From Desulfobulbaceae bacterium (GTDB lineage: Bacteria; Desulfobacterota; Desulfobulbia; Desulfobulbales; Desulfocapsaceae): a stretch of DNA of 64,000 nucleotides. The stretch spans positions 186,001 through 250,000 of the forward strand of contig WSXV01000001.1 in the NCBI GenBank assembly GCA_009773475.1. The letters are read 5' to 3'. The position numbers and the translations under genes are program-made. Below are positions 35,128-42,696 of the stretch, one piece after another; position 1 is the first letter of the stretch, and the number at the start of each line of letters is the position of its first letter. Below the pieces are notes generated by a model. That model had not been told where the DNA came from. It did not search any database and worked only from the letters and a program-made list of their open reading frames with translations.

Positions 35128-35673
35128 TTAATGCTCAGTTTGAACAGCCAGAACGGCCTGACTAAAGTGATCTTTGAAAATCAGGCCAGCCTCCATGCCC
35201 TGGGGGTTGGCATCTGTTTTACGGTGCCAACAGAGCTTGGCGATGCCCTGCAGTTGGGGCACGACAAAATCATTGCCGAAATCGAAGCGTAGCAGGCTGT
35301 CGGCAGGGATTTCGCTATCCAGTTGGATGCGCATTCCGCCCTGGCTGTAGTCCAGGGTCAACGCTTGTTCTGAAAAAGAGCCGATCACCGTGCCTATGGA
35401 ATCACAGGTCTGGATCAAGACTTTGTGCTTCCTGGGGATACGCAAAAAGCGCCGCCTTCCTCCATGTTCCTGCATCTCTTTTTTCATGGTTTGAGTTTCC
35501 ATTGGGCAATATTTTTCGTATGTTGGACAGTTTAGATAATTCCCAATCTGACAATATGTCAGCAAATGCATCCGGGGTGGGATGTACACTCCATCGGGAC
35601 GAAGGGTGCATGCCTGCATTTCTTTTAATAAGTAAATGCACTTCTCAGGCACTTTGTTGGTAGATGAGCCCAT
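35128..35673 (-). CDS. PilZ-domain protein with N-terminal cysteine cluster
   Basis: 181 residues. The C-terminal 110 residues are a PilZ domain with RRRFLRIPR (c-di-GMP Arg motif, about 73-81) and DYSQGG (about 108-113). The first 65 residues contain five Cys (12, 22, 41, 49, 56), including CQIGNYLNCPTYEKYCP, an arrangement that could bind a metal or Fe-S cluster or serve as a redox switch. It follows the sigma-54 activator gene by 91 bp and is probably in the same transcript, linking c-di-GMP to EPS regulation. No membrane segment. The role as an EPS-control adaptor is inferred from position. Confidence 0.82.
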   Translation of the reverse strand: MGSSTNKVPEKCIYLLKEMQACTLRPDGVYIPPRMHLLTYCQIGNYLNCPTYEKYCPMETQTMKKEMQEHGGRRRFLRIPRKHKVLIQTCDSIGTVIGSFSEQALTLDYSQGGMRIQLDSEIPADSLLRFDFGNDFVVPQLQGIAKLCWHRKTDANPQGMEAGLIFKDHFSQAVLAVQTEH

Positions 35674-35764
35674 TCTTTCCCTTTTGAGTCATTAATGCAA
35701 AATTAGCTATTGCCGCGATATATAAATATGCAGAATTAACTATGCAATAAGTAGACCAAAGAGG

Positions 35765-37279
35765 TTATTCGTCCAGCCAACCTTTGGAGGTAATTCCGTA
35801 TCGCTTCATTTTTTCGTAAAGCGTTGTTTTGGCCACGCCGAGTTGCTCAGAAACGTTGTCTGTCTTTCCCGAGCATTTTTTGAGGGTTGTGGAAATGAGC
35901 TCTGCTTCAAACAGGGAGATGCTTTTCTTGAGGGGAAGATTGAGGAACTTGTCCATGGGAGAGTCAGGACCGTCGCTATTCAGAACCGGGCTTGCCTTCT
36001 TGAGGGTGATGTCCAGGCTTTTGGGGGAAATCATCCCATTTCTTGAGAGCAGTACAGCACGTTGAATGACATTTTCCAGTTCACGCACGTTGCCGGGCCA
36101 ATCATAGGCCAGCAATCTTTCTACCACGCTGTTGGGCAAAAACGTAACCTCTTTGTTAAACCGTTCCCTGTATTTTATAAGAAAGCTGGTGGCAAGGAGG
36201 ATAATATCTTCTTTCCGCTCGCGCAAAGGGACCTGATGCAGGTTGATTACGTTCAAACGATAGAAGAGGTCTTCCCGATACTGCCCTTTCTTCACGGCTT
36301 CGGCAAGATTGATATTTGTCGCGGCAATTATTCTGACATTGATGGCAATGGGGTGGTTGGAGCCCACTCGCAGGATCTCACCGTTCTGCAGGACCCGCAA
36401 CAGGGACGATTGCATCTTGGGGCTGATGTCCCCGATTTCATCGAGAAAAATGGTGCCGCCATCGGCTTCTTCGAATTTCCCTTTTTTAACTGTCGAGGCT
36501 CCAGTAAAGGCCCCTTTCTCATAGCCGAACAGTTCGCTCTCAAGCAGACTTTCAGAGACCGCAGCGCAGTTGAACTTGAGATACCTTCTTTTCTTCTTGC
36601 TGCTATGTTTGTAGATCAGATCGGCAATCAGCTCCTTGCCTGTTCCGGATTCGCCGGTGATGAGGATGGTGGCGTTTGATTCGGCAACCTGATATATCGT
36701 TTCTCGCAGGACTCGGATGTGATTGCTTTCCCCGATCATTTTATCGCGGTCGGCGAGACGCTCGGTCTCTTTCTTCAGATAATTTATCTCTGTGGATAAC
36801 TGCTGTCGTTCTTGCTCGCTTGCCTTTAAAACGGAAATTTTTTCGCGGAGGATCTTTTCTATATCGGTGCTGTACTTCTCAAGTTCTAATTCGTGAAGTT
36901 TCTTCTGGGTAATGTCGCGGAGGACAACAAGAATAAGCTTATCCTGACGATATCCCTCAAAGGGAACATAGGTGTATTCCACATAAAAGTTATCATGCAG
37001 TTTTCTCTCTAACACCTTCCCGCATTGTTTGTCGCCAATCATACAGGAAAAAGGGCAAAGAGCGGTTTCACAAGGATTCCCAAGGCCCATGATGACTTGA
37101 TAACACTTGCGTCCCTGCACGTCGCCAAGTTTGGTTTTGGCTGAAGAGTTCATTTGCTCGATGATGAAATCATCTTTAATGATCAAAAGCATGTCCGGGA
37201 AGAGGTCGAACAGCATCTTGCTGTTGTGGGACAGCCTTGAAACTTCTTGTTGGGTGGATGTTAATGATATGTCCTGCAT
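35765..37279 (-). CDS. Sigma-54-dependent activator with PAS sensor domain
   Basis: 504 residues. N-terminal PAS domain (about 15-135), notable for Cys59, 70, 75, 79 and 86 within one loop. A short coiled coil (about 150-185) leads to the AAA+ domain with GESGTGKE (Walker A, about 211), ESELFGYEKGAFTGAS (the GAFTGA sigma-54 contact loop), DGGTIFLDEIGD (Walker B) and WPGNVRELENVIQRAV. A Fis-type HTH ends the protein (SEQLGVAKTTLYEKMKRYGI). There is no receiver domain, so the signal is sensed directly, unlike PrsR. It is placed inside the EPS gene run and probably controls EPS or PEP-CTERM genes, though no clear -24/-12 site was found in the window. Confidence 0.92.
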   Translation of the reverse strand: MQDISLTSTQQEVSRLSHNSKMLFDLFPDMLLIIKDDFIIEQMNSSAKTKLGDVQGRKCYQVIMGLGNPCETALCPFSCMIGDKQCGKVLERKLHDNFYVEYTYVPFEGYRQDKLILVVLRDITQKKLHELELEKYSTDIEKILREKISVLKASEQERQQLSTEINYLKKETERLADRDKMIGESNHIRVLRETIYQVAESNATILITGESGTGKELIADLIYKHSSKKKRRYLKFNCAAVSESLLESELFGYEKGAFTGASTVKKGKFEEADGGTIFLDEIGDISPKMQSSLLRVLQNGEILRVGSNHPIAINVRIIAATNINLAEAVKKGQYREDLFYRLNVINLHQVPLRERKEDIILLATSFLIKYRERFNKEVTFLPNSVVERLLAYDWPGNVRELENVIQRAVLLSRNGMISPKSLDITLKKASPVLNSDGPDSPMDKFLNLPLKKSISLFEAELISTTLKKCSGKTDNVSEQLGVAKTTLYEKMKRYGITSKGWLDE

Positions 37280-37445
37280 GGGATCTTATTTGGGTGATAA
37301 GAAGAATGGTTATGAAATCAAAAGATTCTATTCATAAAACTGTTGGTGGATACGCTGTTGTCATCTCACTCTACATAGTTCAACCATGTCTGTAGGAAAA
37401 GGTGTAACTGTCTTCCAGTTTAAAGTTGATATCATCCATATAACA

Positions 37446-38306
37446 TCAGGAATAGTAATCATGGTATCCATAACCCATTTTTTTATCAAGGAATGATTCC
37501 ATGGTGTTCTCAGGATAGGCATTAAAGACAAGGCCTAAGATTTTTTCTCCTCCGATGGTGTCGACAATTTTCTTGATATGCTCTCTTTTCGAGGCGCCAT
37601 AACGGACAACCAGGATAACTCCGTCCAGATGTTTAGCGAGAATGCTGGTTTCAGAAGCGACAATATTGGGGGGGCTGTCAAAAAGAATAATGCGGTCCTG
37701 ATAACGTTGGGAGAGCTCATTAATAAGTGATATCATCCTGTTGGAGTCCAACAGTTCCGATGGATTTTTAGGAGGTTTTCCGCAAGGAATCATGGAAAGT
37801 TTATCTTGACCGGTTTTTCTGATGAGAAGGGAAAGATCGACATTGTTTTGAAGGTGATCGACGAGGCCGGTATCATTTGACAGCCCAAAGAGTTGAGAAA
37901 GAGCGGGGCGACGAAAATCGCAATCCAGCATTAAGGCATGGTGTTCCATTCCCTGCGCTAAAGCGATGCCAAGATTGGCGCATACAAAACTTTTTCCTTC
38001 GTTGGGAACCACGCTGGTTACCAAAATCGTTTTAGGTATTTTTCCTGATGAGGGATGAAGGATGGGAGTACGTAACCGTCGAAAGCTTTCAAAAAAAGGG
38101 GAATGGGGATTGATTGAAAGTTGTAGGCGCTGGTCCCAGCGGTCATGGGTAAACCAGCCATTCTGCCCGATGGATTTTTCTTTGCCGGAGTGGGGTGGGG
38201 GGGCGCTGGGTTGGTTGTTAATTATTTGCGGCTCTGGCGTCTCAGTCGTCGCCGGGTGCGATATTTTCGTGTAGGTCTTTTCCAGTGCTTGTGATATCTT
38301 GCCCAT
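37446..38306 (-). CDS. Exosortase-locus tyrosine autokinase (BY-kinase, CpsD-like)
   Basis: 286 residues. Walker A SVVPNEGKSF (98-107), Walker A' LMLDCDFRRP (about 125-134), Walker B IILFDSPP and a C-terminal tyrosine cluster (GYGYHDYYS) are the hallmarks of bacterial tyrosine kinases. The N terminus MGKISQALEK is characteristic of the kinases in exosortase loci. It lacks membrane helices and must be activated by the separate Wzz-type protein encoded at 38733-40295, as in Gram-positive-style split systems. Autophosphorylation of the Tyr tail is expected to gate polymer length or export. Separated from wzz by a 426-bp repeat-containing gap. Confidence 0.93.
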   Translation of the reverse strand: MGKISQALEKTYTKISHPATTETPEPQIINNQPSAPPPHSGKEKSIGQNGWFTHDRWDQRLQLSINPHSPFFESFRRLRTPILHPSSGKIPKTILVTSVVPNEGKSFVCANLGIALAQGMEHHALMLDCDFRRPALSQLFGLSNDTGLVDHLQNNVDLSLLIRKTGQDKLSMIPCGKPPKNPSELLDSNRMISLINELSQRYQDRIILFDSPPNIVASETSILAKHLDGVILVVRYGASKREHIKKIVDTIGGEKILGLVFNAYPENTMESFLDKKMGYGYHDYYS

Positions 38307-38732
38307 TTTTAATTTAATTTCCTTGCGTGCTATATGAGTTTAGCCAATATCAATAAATACCAAAATTACTTAATTCGGAGAGCAGTTCCCTTAATGTCGT
38401 TTGCGATGTGCTACCCAAGAAACAATCACAAAGTCCCCTCCTTTTTTTAAGGAGGGGGTTTGGGGTGGTGTAGCTACCAAGTCGCCTTTCAAGTAACCAA
38501 CCGGAATGGCCTGGCTGTTTTGTTGAAGCGGCATAAGAATCCGTAATGAAACGAGCAAGAAAAAGACCTTGCCCGTTTTGGACTCACTTTTTTTCGTTAC
38601 AATGTAATGGCTGTTTTTTGCCAGTCGCCTCTCAAGTGAGCAGCCGGAAGGGCCTGGCTGCTTACTTGAAGCGGCATAAGAATCCGTAATGAAACGAGCA
38701 AGAAAAAGACCTTGCCCGTTTTATAACGGATT
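38307..38732. repeat. Repeat-filled gap between chain-length and kinase genes
   Basis: Holds a CCCCTCCTT/AAGGAGGGG hairpin (38435-38457; inverse copy at 10149-10171) and two 99-bp direct repeats: 38481-38579 and 38624-38722. The last 55 bp of the two units are identical and end in an imperfect stem (ACGAGCAAG...CTTGCCCGT) followed by TTTT on the plus strand. In unit 2 a strong second hairpin is present (TCAAGTGAGCAGCC, 38632-38645, pairing with 38656-38669, allowing one G-U). No protein gene is seen. Confidence 0.75.
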
Positions 38733-40295
38733 CTAAATAATAATCGTTCCACGTAGCCACAGTGCGACTGCAGCTGAGATCAGGAGAAGCAGCCAGGCAG
38801 CATACCCACAGTACCATAACACAGCTGTTTTCTTGTGCTTTTGTTGTTCTGATTCCAGGACAATGAGCGGAAGCGCACAGGTTACAGGAATGTTCAGGAA
38901 GGATTCAAGCTCCTGCACGTTTTTAAAAGAAGTATCCATAAGATCAATGCTGAGAACCGAGCCTAATCCACCAGCCACGCCAAGAACAAGGGCTATCATG
39001 ATTATTTTTAAGAAATTCCCCTGCATTGGTTTTTCCGGAAGATAGGCAGGATCCACCAGCTTGAACTGGCTGCCCTTCTGCCGCATTTCAATACTTTCTG
39101 CAGCCGATGCGGCGAGACTCTGAGCGAGAAGGGTGTCATAATATTTTCTCAGTTCATTGTAGTCCCTGGTTAATGCCACCCACTCCGCTTCACGGATTGG
39201 TGTGGTGTCTATCCATCCCTGATAGGTCTTAATCTGATTAAGAAGATTTTCGCTCTCATCGCGCAGGTTCTTTAGGTTCAGCTCAATTTCTTTCAGTTGT
39301 ATGGCAAAATCACCGGTGATGGCTCCTTTAGAAGAAGGAGGCGATACCGCTACTTTCTCCGTAGTGTGCCTCGTTACGGTGGGCCGAGAAGCTGCTTCCT
39401 GCTCAAGCTGCTGAACTTGACTTTCCGCCCGTTTTACTGCTGGATGGTCGGGAGTATACCGGGCCATAAGTCCTTGCAGGTTTTTTCGTGCTTCCGCAAG
39501 ATCATTATTTACCGCACCGGCCGATGATGAACTGCCTGAGGAGGCGCTTCGGCCTCTTTGACTTGCAAGCTGCTCTGAAACCAAAAGTCGAGTTTGTTCC
39601 AGCGTATGAATATTGGTTTGAGTGGCCTGAAATTGTTCATGCAGAGCATTGAGCCGAGCCATATTCGATTGTCGCTGATCGGGCATTTCGTTGTAATACT
39701 TCAACTTGTAATCCCGCATGAGAGCGTCTTTTTTGTCAAGAGATTCCTTGGACATACGCAACTCATCCTGCACGTACGAGGTCGTTTCCGTGGCCCGTTC
39801 CTCCCGTACTCGTAAATTCTCCTCGATAAATTTGGAGGCCAGTGCGTTGGTCACCCGCATGACTACACGCGGATCCGGTCCTTGATAGGAGACAGTGAAG
39901 ACATTGCCCTTGGTCCGCTGCACACTAATACGAATGTGCTCGGTCCGCATTTTGCCGATAACATCCTCAATGGGCATCTTTTCCCGCATTTCAGGGTAGA
40001 GATTGAACTCCTGAATGATCTTTTCAAGGCTTGTCCGGCTGGTGACCTGCTGGGTCACGGTGTTGACCATTTCGTCTATCCGTTTTTCTTCATCTTGCGA
40101 GAGCTTGGATGGATTGATTTTCTGTTGCTGATAGATAATGGAGGCGGTGGATTGATAGATCTTGGGCGTGGTGAGATAGATGAAAATGCCAACGGTAAGG
40201 GCTGAGAGGAGGCATCCGATAATCAGTTTGTGCCAACTGAAAAATAAATTTAAATATTTTTTGACGACGTCTAATTGTTGCTGCTCGGTATTCAT
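38733..40295 (-). CDS. Polysaccharide chain-length determinant (Wzz/PCP family)
   Basis: 520 residues. A first membrane helix (about 19-41) is followed by a Wzz domain (TTPKIYQSTASIIYQQQ), a long periplasmic coiled-coil region to about 420, then the second helix after the Pro/Gly motif (PAYLPEKPMQGNFLKIIMIALVLGVAGGLGSVL). A third hydrophobic segment ends the protein (YCGYAAWLLLLISAAVALWL). This extended form is the exosortase-locus type. It sets polymer length and activates the separate kinase. There is no fused kinase domain. It follows the outer-membrane barrel gene by 155 bp. Confidence 0.92.
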   Translation of the reverse strand: MNTEQQQLDVVKKYLNLFFSWHKLIIGCLLSALTVGIFIYLTTPKIYQSTASIIYQQQKINPSKLSQDEEKRIDEMVNTVTQQVTSRTSLEKIIQEFNLYPEMREKMPIEDVIGKMRTEHIRISVQRTKGNVFTVSYQGPDPRVVMRVTNALASKFIEENLRVREERATETTSYVQDELRMSKESLDKKDALMRDYKLKYYNEMPDQRQSNMARLNALHEQFQATQTNIHTLEQTRLLVSEQLASQRGRSASSGSSSSAGAVNNDLAEARKNLQGLMARYTPDHPAVKRAESQVQQLEQEAASRPTVTRHTTEKVAVSPPSSKGAITGDFAIQLKEIELNLKNLRDESENLLNQIKTYQGWIDTTPIREAEWVALTRDYNELRKYYDTLLAQSLAASAAESIEMRQKGSQFKLVDPAYLPEKPMQGNFLKIIMIALVLGVAGGLGSVLSIDLMDTSFKNVQELESFLNIPVTCALPLIVLESEQQKHKKTAVLWYCGYAAWLLLLISAAVALWLRGTIII

Positions 40296-40450
40296 TGTTC
40301 CCTATGAGTTTTCATGAAGTTCGTTAAGTTAACGGCTGTCTGTGCCACGCTATTTTTTAGTCTACGCTCTTTAATGCTTGCTTGCCAAGCTTTTGCATGG
40401 GGTCTGAGTGAGCTTGTAATCCTGGATTGCGGGAGGAGATTATGTAGAAG

Positions 40451-41815
40451 CTACCATTTAAGTAGATCTTTGGCCGCCGATAACTGAAGAAGAATACGAT
40501 GATCATCATATTCGTTTGTAGCAAGATCAGCTATATGGTTGACATAAGTATAACGGAGAGAAAGCTGATACCATTGGGAAAATGAATAGGCCAAGAGGGC
40601 ATCCCCTTGCAGCTCTTGTTCTTTCTCCTGAGGGAGTCGATCGAGGTAGGTGTCATCCCGAAAAGAGAGGCCGGCCATGCCGGTAATGTCTTTTGTAAAG
40701 GTGTGATTGAAGGTATTCCTGATCATCCAGTACCGACTGAGTCCCAGATTGTCAACACCGCTGAATTGTTGTTCATCCAGGCCGCTGTCGGCAGAAAGAA
40801 CCCAGGAGCTTTTTTCCCAGGCCTGGTTAAGGGATAGTCGCATATAGAAGGCGTTTGTGTCGGCGCTATCGCGTTGGAGCAGGGACGCACCAGCTTCACC
40901 GCCAAGGCTGAGAGTGGGCGAAATGCGGTGGTTGGCACCAGCCGACAGGGTGTGGGAATCGTAATCTTCCTTAATCCCATCGTAGTCCGTCTGGGAATAT
41001 CCGTAATGGCCAAAAATGCTGCTGAAGGGAGTGAAGTTATAATAGAGATAAGCATCAGTGGCGTTTGTGGTCAGGTCCTCCGAATTGTTGTTGGTGGAGG
41101 TAGTGCCGGTTAATGGCTCGATATCATCAAAGTCACCTTTTATAAATCGGTAGGCAAGCTTCGTGTCCCATTGTTGATTCCAGCGGTGCATGATGGATGC
41201 GTGTGGCGAGTTTTTAACAAAATCAGCAATAGTCTCGTCCTCGTTGTCCAGAATATAATGTTGATATCCAATATTTACGGTGCTTTCCTGGGCGTATTCA
41301 TAGTCAGCTGATGTTGTGAAATTATTGGTCCAGTAGCGGTTTTGTCCGCGCTGATCGTTGATCTGAATGGAATCTGGCCTGCCGGCTGTGCCGTAATAGG
41401 GGTTGCCTTGATTTGCTTGCAGGTTGGATGCGGAATCCGAATAGGGTTCATCGGTTAAAATATAGGTGTCCAGGAAATGGATTTGCAATTTCTGGGATAG
41501 CAGAAGATCATATTTGGCAGAGGCAAATTGATCCATATACTTATCATCGTTTCGATAGTTATAGACAATGCCGGGAGCATACTTCAACGAAAGGGTATTT
41601 GTTGGTTCGGAACGGGTGTAGAGCATGCTAGGAGTAAGGATGGATTTCCATTCCGATTCGTCATTGGAGGAGGCTCGGTAGATATTGGAGTCATATGCCT
41701 GTCCCAGTGATATGCCGCCGTTCAGCGTGTTTTCCGCAGCTGTTGCGACAAGAGGAAAGAACAGAGGAAGGGCAAGAATAAGCCTGGCGAGATTTTGTTT
41801 TTCAGGTGCGCGCAT
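40451..41815 (-). CDS. Exosortase-locus outer-membrane beta-barrel protein
   Basis: 454 residues. Signal peptide 1 to about 27 (LILALPLFFPLVATAAE-N). The rest is alternating strands with aromatic girdles (SLKYAPGIVYNYR, YQLSLRYTYVNHI), a barrel of perhaps 16-18 strands. It resembles the uncharacterised barrel (TIGR03016-type) always found beside the export and chain-length genes in exosortase loci. A role as the outer-membrane channel for EPS export is likely, by analogy with AlgE/PgaA-like barrels, because the export protein at 41899 is too short to be a full Wza. The C-terminal residue is Trp (DLLKW). Confidence 0.85.
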   Translation of the reverse strand: MRAPEKQNLARLILALPLFFPLVATAAENTLNGGISLGQAYDSNIYRASSNDESEWKSILTPSMLYTRSEPTNTLSLKYAPGIVYNYRNDDKYMDQFASAKYDLLLSQKLQIHFLDTYILTDEPYSDSASNLQANQGNPYYGTAGRPDSIQINDQRGQNRYWTNNFTTSADYEYAQESTVNIGYQHYILDNEDETIADFVKNSPHASIMHRWNQQWDTKLAYRFIKGDFDDIEPLTGTTSTNNNSEDLTTNATDAYLYYNFTPFSSIFGHYGYSQTDYDGIKEDYDSHTLSAGANHRISPTLSLGGEAGASLLQRDSADTNAFYMRLSLNQAWEKSSWVLSADSGLDEQQFSGVDNLGLSRYWMIRNTFNHTFTKDITGMAGLSFRDDTYLDRLPQEKEQELQGDALLAYSFSQWYQLSLRYTYVNHIADLATNEYDDHRILLQLSAAKDLLKW

Positions 41816-41898
41816 CTTTTATAATCCTTCTGGTATGTCTGGTATATCGAGGGGGCTGTTAAGAGAGAACTATTAGATTTTTAAATCCTGGTTGCGGC

Positions 41899-42534
41899 TT
41901 AAGGAATGACAATGGTGTCACCAGGATTGATCGTAACATTTTGCCCGATGTTTTCTCCGCCTAAAAATGAATCGTAGTCAAAGTAGTTGATCTTTTTGGA
42001 TGCTCCCGGCTTGCTGACGATCATGATTTTAGATTTCTTGGCCCATTCGAGAAGGCCTCCTGCTCTGCCGATGGCTTGAAGAACGGTAATCGGCTGGGTA
42101 ATAAGATATTCGCCGGGTGTTTTGATTTGACCCAGCACGTAATAGACCTTGCTCTTACTTTCTGCCAGGATCACGGTTACATTGGGGTTTCCAACAAATT
42201 TTGTCAATTTCTCCGAGATGTTTTTGGCAAGGACTGTGGCGGTAATGTCCGATGCTTGAACATCTCCAATGAGGGGCAGAGAGATCTTGCCGTCAATACG
42301 GACAAAAACAGCTTTAGAAATCTCGGGCTCGCCAAAAACCGAAATCTCAAGCTTGTCCCCAGCGCCAAAGGTATATTCCGGTGTTGAGCCTTCCTCGCTT
42401 TTTACGGACTCAGCCTGAGCTGGGGTTGCGTGAAGCAGACAAAGACCCAAAATAAATGTCAGAAAAAAGAAGAGAACTGGCTTTTTTGCACTTTTTGCCC
42501 ATTTTTTTTCGTTCATTATCATTGCAGAACTCAT
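41899..42534 (-). CDS. Polysaccharide export protein (Wza-like, exosortase-locus type)
   Basis: 211 residues from ATG 42534, chosen for GAGGTG seven bases upstream; an ATG at 42546 is less likely. Signal peptide to about residue 39 (FFFLTFILGLCLLHATPAQA-E). A poly-export domain (YTFGAGDKLEISVFGEPEISKAVFVRIDGKISLPLIGDV) is followed by a SLBB domain (VYYVLGQIKTPGEYLITQPITVLQAIGRAGG). No lipobox Cys is present and it lacks the C-terminal alpha-helical barrel of E. coli Wza, so it needs a partner for the outer membrane, probably the barrel encoded next. First gene of the minus-strand EPS region. Confidence 0.93.
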   Translation of the reverse strand: MSSAMIMNEKKWAKSAKKPVLFFFLTFILGLCLLHATPAQAESVKSEEGSTPEYTFGAGDKLEISVFGEPEISKAVFVRIDGKISLPLIGDVQASDITATVLAKNISEKLTKFVGNPNVTVILAESKSKVYYVLGQIKTPGEYLITQPITVLQAIGRAGGLLEWAKKSKIMIVSKPGASKKINYFDYDSFLGGENIGQNVTINPGDTIVIP

Positions 42535-42562
42535 TTGACACCTCAATTGTAAAAAATAATAT
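42535..42562 (+). promoter_or_regulatory. Candidate sigma-70 promoter for the PrsT-like gene
   Basis: TTGACA at 42535-42540 and TAATAT at 42557-42562, separated by 16 bp, point toward the plus-strand TPR gene, leaving a leader of roughly 130 nt. The surrounding region (42541-42684) is very AT-rich and also serves the divergent export gene. Confidence 0.35.
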
Positions 42563-42696
42563 CATAATATGATAAGTTTTTTTTCTTGTCTTATGGTGAG
42601 ATAACTAGGAAACTATATGATATTTTATAAAATTAGTATATTAAAAGTAGATTATTTTTCAGTTTTCTCTTTTTTATTTAATGGATGGAGTTCATT

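Noticed and set aside
33343-42684. Sigma-54 (-24/-12) promoters and c-di-GMP riboswitches upstream of EPS and PEP-CTERM genes
   Set aside because: GG-N10-GC elements were looked for in the upstream regions; near-matches such as TGGCAA near 40390 and GGCAAGATCAGC near 7895 have wrong spacing. No GEMM-type riboswitch core was recognised.
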